Assembly (NCBI RefSeq): GCF_040802235.1
Contig: NC_133166.1
Span: 117,814,991-117,878,990 of the forward strand
Origin: Manis javanica
Taxonomy: Eukaryota; Chordata; Mammalia; Pholidota; Manidae
Direction of reading: 5' to 3'
DNA: 64,000 bases
The notes below the pieces were generated by a model. It was not told the DNA's origin, made no database searches, and saw only the letters and a program-made list of their open reading frames with translations. Every line of letters starts with the position of its first letter. Position 1 is the first letter of the stretch. The position numbers were made by a program, and so were the translations under genes. Shown in pieces: positions 55,501 through 64,000 of the stretch.

Positions 55501-58500
55501 TCTGACAACTCATCAGCCTTTTTCTCTGGTTTACACTGTCACCTTACTTGTTTTCTGCAGGATGGTCACGAGTTACCACCGCCAATTTCCTTTGATGTTG
55601 AAGCCCCCACAACGTTACCACCTTGCAAGGTGAAAAAGGGGATAGAGGTAGAACTTGTGTTGGAAGGAGAGTATTGGTTATATGTCCTAATATCTGTTTG
55701 GTTCCAGGGAAGCTACTTTGGAACAGAGACCCTGAAGAATCTGGTCCTGCACTTCCTGCAGCAGTAAGTCCCCCAGGTCCCCCAAGGCTACAGAGACGGG
55801 TGCCAGCCCCTGTACAGGTCACTCTTGGGAGCTGATGGAGCTCTTTGTGGGTCTAGACCCTGGAGGTCAGGCTTTCACTTCTGCTCTTCCCGCAGGTTCT
55901 ATGCCGTTTATGACTCTGGGGACCGGCAGCGGCTCCTGGACGCCTACCACGATGCGGCCTGCTGCTCCCTGAGCATTCCTTTCACGCCACAGAACCCCGC
56001 CCGGTGAGTGTCACCTCCCAGAACCTGCCCAGGGCCAGAGGTCCTCAGCAGGTAAGGCCAGCACCTGCTAGCACCCCTGCTGCTCTGACCACCGCCTCCT
56101 TTTCCTCTTACTCCCCCAGAAGCACCTTGGCTGAATATTTCAAAGATAGCAGGAATGTGAAGAAGCTTAAAGACCCGAGTAAGTGTGTGATGTGAACAAA
56201 CACAGCATGGGAGAAGGGACTGGGAAAGAATGGCACAGGGCGCAGGAGCACACGGCCGCCCCGCCCCTAAGCTTAGGGTCTTCTCCGCCCACAGCCTTGC
56301 GCTTCCGGCTGCTGAAGCACACGCGTCTCAACGTTGTGGCCTTTCTCAATGAGCTGCCCAAGACCCAGCACGACATCAATTCCTTCGTGGTAGACATAAG
56401 CGCCCAGACAGTAAGCGCCTATTGGAGGAGGGGTAGTTCAGAGCCAGGGTGAGGGTGGCCGGGGGGACTCAGGCTGACTGGGAGCCCACGTGGTAACTGA
56501 GAGTGCTTCTTTTACAGAGCACGTTGTTGTGTTTTTCTGTCAATGGGGTCTTCAAGGAAGGTAAGAATCTTGGGAGTCCTAAGTTCACAGAGTGGTCCCT
56601 CCCGCAGCAAGTGTTTCTCAGCACTCTCAGCCTGCCCACCTACCTTCTCTCCCTCTTCTTCTTTGACCTTCTCCCCTTCTGCCCCCAAGCCGTCTGCATT
56701 TGGCCTACCCTCTCCACCTGTCTTTCCTGTCTGGGGATGTGGGAAAAGCCTGAGGGTTAGGAAGACATAGATTTTGGAGTCAGACAGGTCTGAGCTTCCA
56801 GTCCCAACCTTGGTCTTGTGTGTCTCTGGGCAATTTATATCACCTCTAAGCCTCAGATGGTCTGTCTGTAAAAGGGAGTTGGTAGTAGCTGTTAGCGGTG
56901 CTGTGGGGAGCACATAATGAAGAGACTTACACAGTGCTTGACATGAGGCCTGGCCCTTGAATACTCTTGTCAGTGGGGTGATGGTGGTTATTGTTGTCCT
57001 CCCTGGCCTCTGACATTCCTCCCCACCTCTGCTCCCCTGTAAAAACATAATCCTCCCAGTCTGGTCCACTTAGGGTACTTTGTATCAGGTAAGACCATCA
57101 TTTGAGAAACTTTGTAAACTTAAAGCATGGGTGACTCTCAGGGTCATTGCCATTCCATCTTTGCAGTGGATGGAAAGTCCCGGGATTCCTTACGAGCCTT
57201 CACCCGGACATTTGTCGCTGTTCCTGCCAGCAGTTCAGGGTAAATATTTGGCTCACCAGGCCCAAACCATGGCCAGCCCTCTGGGAATGGGTGGTGGTGG
57301 TGGTAGAGTCAGTCCTCTGGGTATTTTCAGAGTTTCAGAAAGGCAAGAGGGAGTCGGGCGGAGGCTCACAGGGTGGTGATGAGCTTGGCTCTGGAGTCTG
57401 ACTGGGTTTTTCATCCTGGCTCCATCACTTCCAGCTAAGGGCAAGTGTCCTCGCCTTACACTGGTATAACGATATTCACTTCCTAAGTTTATTGTGAGAT
57501 AAATGGGGATTACGAACTATCATGGTTTGGGGGAGATTTCTATTGCTTCTGATAACCCCATACACAGAGTCCATGGGAAAGGGGGTAAATGATAAAAAGT
57601 CATGGCTGAGAGTGGGAGGGAACTTTCTGGGTAGCAAAAGAATCTGAGTGTCTTCTATTAGAATAGGGTTAATGTTGGGAAGATGAGGTTATCCTGCTGT
57701 CTAAGGTGCTTTTTGTCCCCAAGGCTGTGTATTGTAAACGACGAGCTGTTTGTGCGGAATGCCAGCCCTGATGAGATCCAAAGAGCCTTCGCCATGCCTG
57801 CCCCCACGCCTTCCTCCAGCCCAGTGCCCACCCTCTCTCCAGAGCAGCAGGAAATGCTGCAGGCATTCTCTACCCAGTCTGGCATGAACCTCGAGTGGTC
57901 CCAGAAGTGAGTGCTGGGTGTGTGTAAGGAGTAAAGTAAACTGAGGTAGGGCTGGTAGTGAGTATTGAGGGCTCCCCAAATTATAAAAGCAGAAAGGTTT
58001 TATTGCTTAAAAAAGGAGATGGTCCACAAAAGGATTTTCTGTGTGCACAAATTAGCATAACAAAATTTTTAAAAAGGCAAAAATAAAGTCCCTTTTTATA
58101 TACTGTTCTACAACTTAAATTTTTTCACTTACCCATGAATATCTTTATCACAATAAGAATTACTAGTCTTGATAATGATTCAATACTCCTTTGTAGTCGC
58201 TAGACCACTGATGGACATTTGGATTTCTGCTTTTTTTGTTTATATAGATAGTGCAAGAATGTCTATAATTGTTAGCGAACTTGGGTGAGGGTTACTATAG
58301 AATAGATTTTGAAGTGGCTTTTAGGGGTCAGCATGACTGCATTTTGCTTCTAATGGAGGTGTCTGTTCTTCCCATTACAGGTGCCTTCAGGACAATAACT
58401 GGGACTATACCACATCTGCCCAGGCCTTCACTCATCTCAAGGTGAGGTTTGGGAATTCAATGGCAAAAAGGGATCTGGACCTTTCAGAGGGTCAAGGGCA

Positions 58501-58615
58501 AAGGGCAGGTTGTTAGGGGTATGAGGATGGAAGACCGGAGGGACCTGGCTCTACTAACCTTTAATTTTTCTCCAAGGCCAAGGGCGAGATCCCAGAAATA
58601 GCGTTCCTGAAGTGA
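49518..58615 (+). CDS. NXF1: NXF1/TAP, general mRNA export receptor
   Basis: NXF1 with NXT1 carries mRNPs through nuclear pores. Twenty-one coding exons give 619 residues, equal to human: 49518-49545, 50949-51135, 51359-51512, 52062-52145, 52232-52336, 52446-52526, 52634-52703, 52842-52930, 53052-53159, 53318-53427, 55218-55254, 55561-55629, 55708-55763, 55896-56003, 56120-56178, 56295-56410, 56518-56560, 57167-57239, 57724-57906, 58381-58441 and 58577-58615. Domains in order are a basic arginine-rich N-terminus ([19 protein letters not shown]), an RRM (about 119-198), leucine-rich repeats ([14 protein letters not shown]), an NTF2-like domain that binds NXT1 (about 370-550) and a C-terminal UBA-like domain for FG-nucleoporins (NWDY motif). 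Exon 5 uses a weak GTGTGT donor. Intron 10 is long and carries a transport element. A GATAAA near 58,893 may serve polyadenylation. Confidence 0.97.
50015..50200 (+). repeat. MIR split by a (GA)n(GT)n microsatellite in NXF1 intron 1
   Basis: MIR halves ('gaggtttgaaccctgacttg' and 'catatcaagcgcctggagcg') flank an AGAGAG/GTGTGT tract at about 50,078-50,115. Confidence 0.75.
53428..53482 (+). CDS. NXF1: Intron-10 read-through tail of short NXF1
   Basis: If intron 10 is retained, exon 10 continues in frame for 18 residues ([18 protein letters not shown]) to TGA at 53480-53482. The result is a 356-residue protein with the RRM and LRR but without the NTF2-like and UBA domains. I recall that a short human NXF1 isoform of this length arises by the same retention. 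The reading frame is seen directly; expression is inferred. Confidence 0.7.
54030..54300 (+). promoter_or_regulatory. Constitutive transport element (CTE) in NXF1 intron 10
   Basis: The RNA GACGGGTAAGA (54238-54248), a short stem TTCC/GGAA, and AACCTAAGACAGG (54266-54278) reproduce an internal-loop half of the Mason-Pfizer monkey virus CTE, the known NXF1 binding site. A second loop-like CCCTAAGACATG lies at 54048-54059. A CTE in human NXF1 intron 10 is established; it lets the intron-retained mRNA leave the nucleus, an autoregulatory use of the protein's own binding site. Confidence 0.85.
56765..57000 (+). repeat. MIR SINE in NXF1 intron 17
   Basis: 'tttggagtcagacaggtctg', 'ctctaagcctcagatggtct' and 'cagtgcttgacatgaggcc'. 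Confidence 0.8.
57375..57505 (+). repeat. MIR SINE in NXF1 intron 18
   Basis: 'ggctctggagtctgactggg' and 'catcctggctccatcacttc', followed by a degraded 3' part. Confidence 0.75.
57980..58310 (+). repeat. Possible old L1 3' fragment in NXF1 intron 19
   Basis: AT-rich sequence with 'tatactgttctacaacttaa' and 'ccactgatggacatttggat', resembling old L1 3' ends. It is only a weak call. Confidence 0.4.
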
Positions 58616-58929
58616 TCCACAGTCATGCTCCAGAGGAAGCCCCCTGTAAAATAGCCCTTAGATACTCAAATCTCCTTGGCATGGTTGTCCTCTCCTCCTC
58701 TCCGGCCCAAGGCCACCCTGCGACTGTGACCGAGGAGGGAGGGCTTCTGGATGCTTCACCCCACCTGACTTCTGGAAGACGTCTGGAAGGGTTCCAGATG
58801 ATTGAGCCTCACTGGTGCCCGGAAGCCAAAGCTTATTTGTAGAACTGACACTAAACTCCCCGAAGGACCCCGGAGCCCTCCCTACTTTTTAAGATAAAGA
58901 GTGTTAATTGTATTTTGTGTCGTGCTGAC

Positions 58930-59079
58930 TAGACGGGTTTTACCCTGGCGCCCCCGGGCTCGCGGGCGGGGCTGCGGCTGCCTAGCCGCTCTGCAGTCCT
59001 CCGAGGGGTGGGGGCGGGGCGGGGGCGGGGCCGGCCAGGCCGCAAGAAGTCCCGCCCCGGGGGCGGGGCCGCGCGCACC
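58930..59079 (+). promoter_or_regulatory. TMEM223 GC-box promoter
   Basis: Dense GGGGCGGGG-type Sp1 boxes (about 59008-59070) immediately before the start codon and less than 200 bp after the NXF1 3' end. Confidence 0.65.
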
Positions 59080-60112
59080 ATGGCGGCCTCCAGGCTGCGG
59101 TGGCCCGCTGGGCTGCTCGCGCTGAGGACCCTGCCCGGCCGCCGGCCTCTGCACGACGCGACCCCGCTGCGGGATGTTCTGCTCTTCGAGCACGAACGGG
59201 GCCGCTTCTTTGCCGTTCTTTGGCTGTTCTGCGCGGGCCAGGGCGTCTTCTGGGCCTCCCTGGCCGTGGCAGCCTTGGCCCGACCCCCGGTCCCGGCGCG
59301 GCCTGCGGACGCGGAACTCCCAGACCGCGGCCGCTCGGACGTGCGCTCCGCGCTCTGGCGCTACTGCCTGGCCGTCGGCTGTGGCTCCATCGGTAAGGCG
59401 TGGACTGGCTCCCCACCACGGGGACGTGGGGTGGCTGGGATGGCTGGCCAAGACCCTCTCTGCGCAGGTAAGAAGAGTAAGGGGCTCCGACCCACCTGGG
59501 TGAGCAGGCCACCCCCGCAGAATTCCGGGAACACGAGTTGGAAGGCCTTGAGCACCAAGCCTGCGGACGGACTGGGCTGAGGTCCGCCTCTCTGTGACCT
59601 TGAGCAAATTACTGAAACGGGGGGCCTGTTTTCTCGTCTTGAAAATAGGGACGAACATGTAGTCAGGTTGTTGGGAGGTGTAACACAAGATTCTGGGGTG
59701 TAAGAGGAGCTCAATAAATGTCACTGTCATCACAATTGTTTTATTCAGGGGGCACCGGAAAGGCTTCTGCTTAGCTCTCCAGTGAAAACCCCTCATCCCC
59801 ATCTTTGCGCTTCCTGCAGGTACCCTGGTACTTGGTGCTGGTCTTCTCTTCTCCCTCCGCTCTGTGCGTTCAGTGATGCTGCTGGCCGGAGGGAAGCAGG
59901 TGACCTTCAGCACTCATGCCCCCTTTGGCTTGGGTGCCCATTTCACTGTTCCTTTGAACCAGGTATCCTGCATGGCCCACCGTGGTGAAGTCCCTGCCAT
60001 GTTGCCTCTGAAGGTCAAAGGCTGGCGCTTCTACTTTCTCTTGGACAAAGCTGGACATTTCCCCAACATGAAACTCTTTGACAACACTGTGGGTGCCTAC
60101 CGTAGCTTGTGA
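59080..60112 (+). CDS. TMEM223: TMEM223, mitochondrial inner-membrane protein
   Basis: Human TMEM223 is a mitochondrial protein implicated in cytochrome c oxidase (COX1) biogenesis. Two exons, 59080-59392 and 59820-60112, join in phase to give 201 residues (human 202). The protein starts MAASRLRWPAGLLALRTLPG, a basic N-terminus fitting mitochondrial import. It has two hydrophobic spans (around FCAGQGVFWASLAVAALA and GSIGTLVLGAGLLFSL) and the conserved C-terminal block THAPFGLGAHFTVPLNQVSC. It ends FDNTVGAYRSL. The start matches the human N-terminus. AATAAA at 60147 ends it, tail to tail with TMEM179B. Confidence 0.95.
59590..59735 (+). repeat. MIR SINE in the TMEM223 intron
   Basis: 'gtgaccttgagcaaattact' and 'gaggagctcaataaatgtca'. 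Confidence 0.65.
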
Positions 60113-60146
60113 AGAAGCCACCAGTCACTCACCCCTCCCAGAGAGG

Positions 60147-60211
60147 AATAAAAACTAAACCTCAGGGATAGAGGGACAACCAGGGTGACACAAGGGGGCC
60201 CAAGATTTATT
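60147..60211. terminator. Convergent polyadenylation signals of TMEM223 and TMEM179B
   Basis: AATAAA on the plus strand at 60147-60152 and AATAAA on the minus strand (plus strand TTTATT, 60206-60211) face each other about 55 bp apart, so the two transcripts probably meet or overlap slightly. Confidence 0.75.
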
Positions 60212-60523
60212 AGCAGCAAATAAAAGAGCAGTCATTCCAAGGGCAGCTATCTGACAGTTTCAATTCGTATCTGTGTAGCTTTCACTTCTTTCTCCCACCC
60301 ACCCCACCTACAGTGCTTTAACACCAAGAACTTAGTACTAAAATGAAGGAAGAACGTAATATAATATACTGGTATAAAAAAGGCTGTAGAGAGGTATAGG
60401 GGGCCTGTCATCACGTTTCCCTCGTGGAGGGAAAATGAGGCTCCCAGCAGAAACGGGGCCATGTGGGAGCAGGTAGATGGCAGAGTCTTTGGCTGCGGAA
60501 AGCAAGCACTCTTTGGTTGTTCC

Positions 60524-62527
60524 TCAGGAATAGGAAAGGCGTGGCCCAACGAGACTGTCTGCCTCAGAGCTCCGTGCAGGGTGCCCCCTCTCCAAAGGCC
60601 AGCATGGGGCCACTTCAGACTTCCACTGCACAACCTGGAGCACCAACACCACACACCACAATCCCAGATTCACCCACGAAGAGGTCTGTGGGAGACAGGA
60701 ACAAGTGTGTGAGGAATGGGGCCATCTCAAGTCCAGTTCCACCCACCCACATATCACTATGTTTGCCGTCAGGCTGACAAGCCCTCCGACTCCTCTCAGC
60801 CTCACTGTAGGGCGAAGTTCAGAACTGGTGGCCACCCTTACAACTACAGATGCTTGTGTGAACCTATCGCTGGGTCTCCACCCAGTCTCATATCCCAGGA
60901 CCTCACTTCAGCATTGTGTAGGTTGGAGTAAAACTGCAAAGCGGTTCCAGGTGGTGTCCATGGAATTTTCTGGGCTTCAGAGCAGCTGTGTGAGGTCAAA
61001 GAGACAGTTGTGAGAAAGTGGGGATATACCCCAAACACTTGTGCACAGGTGCCCTTCAAGATAAGAACTCAACAGGGATAAAAAGGAGGGTTACAGGATC
61101 CCCTCTGCTTGACGGAAGATAGCCCCAGCCAGGCTTCCTTCCCTTTCCCTTTACCTATTTGTAATGTTCACAGAGACGATGGATTTGCAGAGAGAACTGG
61201 TGCCAAATCGCAGGATACAGGCAGACACTAAGACCAGGAAAGTGGCTATAGCTGAGATGGCCAGTGCAATGTGGAGTCCTATTGGTCCTCTGTAAGGAGG
61301 GAGAGAACAAGCCTTGTGGCTGAGATGGGACTCCCCCTCCCCTTAGCCTCCGGCCGTCAGAGTGGAACAGTCACCTGTGGGAGTCCTCGATGCAGCTGCT
61401 GTAGATCCAGAAGAGCACACTCAGGAGACAGTAAAGGGCCAAGAGGCCAGGGACTCCAGCCACAAAGTAGCAGAGGGATGGGGCTGAGGGTCGGGATAAG
61501 GCCAGGGAGGAGCCATTCTTGGCAGCCACACCATACAGGGGGCAGCTGCCACTGAAGGAGCCCTGTGGAGAGAAGCTGCTGAGTCCCAGGTCTCAGGTTA
61601 GTACCTCCGGGTAAAGGCTTTTATGGTGGGTGTTAGCAGATGATCTAAGCGTGGCCACCCTAGGAAGTTATTTGTGCACTGTCAGTTCCTGTTTCTGGCC
61701 TGTAGACTGATGTAGAGGGCCTGCTGGGAAAATCAAACCTGTAATGGCCAGGAGGATCAGGAAATAGATGGTGGTTATAAAACAGTGAGCTTGAAAGATG
61801 CCTCACAAGTCATGTTCCCCTTCTGCACCAGTACTACAGTGAAACCAGAACTTGTCATCTTCAGCTATCTCCAATATTTTATCATCTGTATAATAGGCAT
61901 AAGAGTCCAATTTATATGGATTGTTAGCCTATGTTTATTGATTGTCCGGCTAAACACTCAAATGTAAACTATTAGCTTGGGCTGCGTTTCCTACTTGGCT
62001 ATTTTGTCATCTAACACAATGTGTTACAATCAGTCATATGGTAGCCTGATCACTCCCACCACACTATGCTTTATTTCTTGGACTAACTCAGCACAACACT
62101 GATTTGAAGGATCAATGCAGGACTTGGGCCGACTTCTCTTTCAGAACAAGGACAAGATTATGCAGCAGGATCTCTAGGCCAGACTGTCTGGTGCTGTTAA
62201 GGCGTTGAGGGAATGAAGTATGACCTGAGCAGACAGAGCCACACAGCGCAACCGAAGCGATTCCTCTACGCCACGCACCAGTGCCCGCCGACCGTCACCC
62301 GGCCCACCGGCTCCAAGCGGCGGCGCGCCGAAGCCTGCCGACCGGGAAAACAATGATCTCTCCGCGTCGGGATCGGCAGCACACCGCCTACTCGGCTCGA
62401 CCCCAAGGCTGGCCCCGCCCCGCAGTCACACCTGGATCCGGGTCAGCGTCGCAGCCGTCACTGCGCCGCACAGGAAGGCGGCTTGGAAGACCACAAGTTC
62501 AAAACGCTGCAGCCAGGACAGCGCCAT
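60524..62527 (-). CDS. TMEM179B: TMEM179B, four-span membrane protein
   Basis: TMEM179B belongs to the TMEM179 family of small multi-pass membrane proteins; its function is not well defined. Five minus-strand exons, 62432-62527, 61375-61562, 61155-61289, 60907-60985 and 60524-60685, give 219 residues, equal to human. The start MALSWLQRFELVVFQAAFLCG is family-typical. Four hydrophobic spans can be seen: near 10-30, in the exon 2 segment before FWIYSSC, in exon 3, and in exon 5 (LWCVVLVLQVV). Between spans 3 and 4 lies an extracellular-type stretch with an N-glycosylation motif (NIT) and CSEAQKIPWTPPGTALQFYS. The upstream neighbour TAF6L ends only about 105 bp before this start codon. Confidence 0.95.
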
Positions 62528-62637
62528 CGCGCTCTCCCCACCTGAAAGCGCCGCCGAAGCAACCAACCGCTGAAGCCCCACCCCGTCCGGCGCAACTCAC
62601 GAGTTCGGACACGTCACTTCCGAGCACGGGCTTTATT
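62528..62637 (-). promoter_or_regulatory. TMEM179B promoter overlapping the TAF6L 3' end
   Basis: The TAF6L AATAAA (plus strand TTTATT, 62632-62637) lies about 105 bp upstream of the TMEM179B start codon. The short GC-rich interval must therefore hold both the TAF6L cleavage region and the TMEM179B promoter. Confidence 0.6.
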
Positions 62638-62660
62638 CGCAGGGCTGGGCGAGAGCCGCT

Positions 62661-63679
62661 TCAGAGCGGCAGGTACAGCGAGTAGTCTGAGAGCGCCCAG
62701 CGGCGGGCAGGGCGGCCGGTGCGGCCGATCATCGGCAGCTTCTGCACGTAGCGGGAGGCCGGGCTGGGCCCGTACGGCGCGGGGAACGCAGTCTGGAAGA
62801 GGCGCCCACGGCACCGTCTCCCGGCCTGCCGCCCGGCGATAATAAATCGGAAGTGCGGGGCGCCGCGCGGGGCGAAGCGGCTCTTCTGGAAGACGTCGCG
62901 GGTGCCAGCGCCGGGGCCCTGCTGCCGGGGCGCCCCCCGTGCCCGGTGCACGCGCGGCAGCGGCCTGCTCTCAGAGGCTGCAGACGCTGAAGCCGACGTG
63001 GGGCCTCCGCCTCTGGGGCTCTCGTCCCCCTGCGGGCTGACCATGGCGTTTGCCGTTAGCTGCGGCATCTTCCGCACCGAGTCCGGGGCGGCGGCCGGCT
63101 CCTTCTTGTCCCCGGGCGGCCGAGGGGTCGTGGGAGCGGGCTGCCCCGTGCCGAAGCGGGTGGCCAAGCTGTCACCGAAGAAGGCGTAGAGCTCCCGGTA
63201 GATGTCCGCCAGGGTCACCGAAGGGGAGGGATCCTCCGGCCCCGCGCCTCCTGGCGGCAGCGGGAGGCCAGACCCAAAGCCTGCCTCTGCACTGCCCCCA
63301 GCAGGAGAGTCCTGCAGGAGAAGGCTGTCCCAGGGCAGCTCGTCTGAGCGCCGGCACCCCCTACGGCCTGGGCCGTCCTTACTGGGCTCTGCTGCCTGGG
63401 CCTTCATCTTCAGCAGTCGTTCTACGGCCACCTGTAAGAGCAGAGGGACTAGGACACACAAGAACTGAAGAACATGGGCCCATCAAGTGTTCTAAAGTAA
63501 GCCAGCTGAGCTCATGCAGGGAAGGGAGGCTGGAAGGGGCTGGCACTCACCAGAATGGCTCCATAGACTTTGTGCCCATCTGCCTTAACCTGGGCATTAG
63601 ATACTGAATAATCATCTAGCACAGCCTGCAAATTTGTCCAGTAAGTGGACAGGTGTGGGTACAGGACTCGTTCTACTGC
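62661..63679 (-). CDS. TAF6L: TAF6L, C-terminal exons (gene continues past window)
   Basis: TAF6L is the TAF6-like histone-fold and HEAT-domain scaffold subunit of the SAGA/PCAF co-activator. Two minus-strand exons are visible. Exon 63551-63679 (43 codons, AVERVLYPHLSTYWTNLQAV through HKVYGAIL) belongs to the HEAT-repeat domain. The last exon, 62661-63431 (257 codons with stop), opens VAVERLLKMKAQAAEPSKDG. It continues as a long proline-, alanine- and serine-rich tail and ends in the conserved LFQTAFPAPYGPSPASRYVQ segment and RRWALSDYSLYLPL. The junction is in phase. The remaining exons lie to the right; 63680-64000 is intron with no further exon seen. Polyadenylation signal at 62632. Confidence 0.94.
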
Positions 63680-64000
63680 CTGGAAGAGAGAGAAGGAATG
63701 CCGTTAAGAACCTGTTTGTTGCTTATTGTCTCTCAAATACTCTTTCCCATGAAAGACCTACCTTTATCTCTGATACTGGTCAGGGTTCAGTATCAATCCT
63801 CCTAAATTCCCAGCTTGGCATATTCACTTTTTTTTTTTGGAATTAAGTGCTGAGACTAAAGATCAGGTACAAAACTAGACGGTGTAAAGTGACTCCACAA
63901 TCACTGACGTGTGGCAAGGGTGAGAGCGTGTAAGTAGTGCCCACGACTAAGAGATGTAGTTTGCCAACTGCTACCATATAGTTAATAAGCAAGTACTGTC

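Noticed and set aside
58882-59913. 343-codon open frame on the minus strand
   Set aside because: It is antisense to TMEM223 exon 1 and its GC-rich promoter, has biased Arg/Pro/Ala composition from CpG sequence, and shows no known domain.

Overview
This window is mammalian nuclear DNA. It holds multi-exon genes with GT-AG introns, CpG-rich promoters, and abundant decayed MIR, L2, L1 and hAT/Tigger repeats. Gene content and order (SLC3A2 - SNHG1 - U2/RNU2-2 - WDR74 - TEX54 - STX5 - NXF1 - TMEM223 - TMEM179B - TAF6L) match the segment known at human 11q12.3, here in inverted orientation. It is not primate: I see no Alu, and the L1 3' ends look laurasiatherian. No order-specific SINE was recognised, so the species is left open.

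Positions 1-16,300 are the large first intron of SLC3A2 (minus strand), of which only the first long-isoform coding exon (16,298-16,400) is in view. This intron carries two minus-strand U2 snRNA copies that keep promoter remnants and shared flanks, several L2 and other old repeats, and an 8.3 kb class I endogenous retrovirus (7,406-15,688). The retrovirus has paired LTRs and a tRNA-Phe-type primer site. It is a broken fossil lying in the SLC3A2 sense direction and appears to sit inside an older LTR. A shared CpG-rich promoter (16,401-16,776) separates SLC3A2 from the divergent snoRNA host gene SNHG1.

SNHG1 (16,777 to about 20,217) has 11 inferred exons. Its introns carry SNORD25, 26, 27, 28, 29, 30, 31 and 22, plus a second SNORD22-like sequence in intron 6. 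A repeat-rich gap follows with two U6 pseudogenes, a MER20 and an ancient MaLR LTR. Next comes a full-length U2 snRNA gene (25,243-25,430) with distal and proximal promoter elements and a 3' box.

From 26.9 to 60.1 kb four complete protein-coding genes lie on the plus strand: WDR74 (385 aa), STX5 (355 aa), NXF1 (619 aa) and TMEM223 (201 aa). A small TEX54-like locus with a disturbed reading frame lies between WDR74 and STX5. TMEM179B (219 aa) and the 3' end of TAF6L lie on the minus strand. Together these genes serve ribosome biogenesis and modification (SNHG1 snoRNAs, WDR74), splicing (U2), mRNA export (NXF1), ER-Golgi membrane fusion (STX5), mitochondrial and membrane functions (TMEM223, TMEM179B) and chromatin-linked transcription (TAF6L). 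NXF1 intron 10 holds a constitutive-transport-element hairpin, and reading into that intron gives a 356-residue short form.
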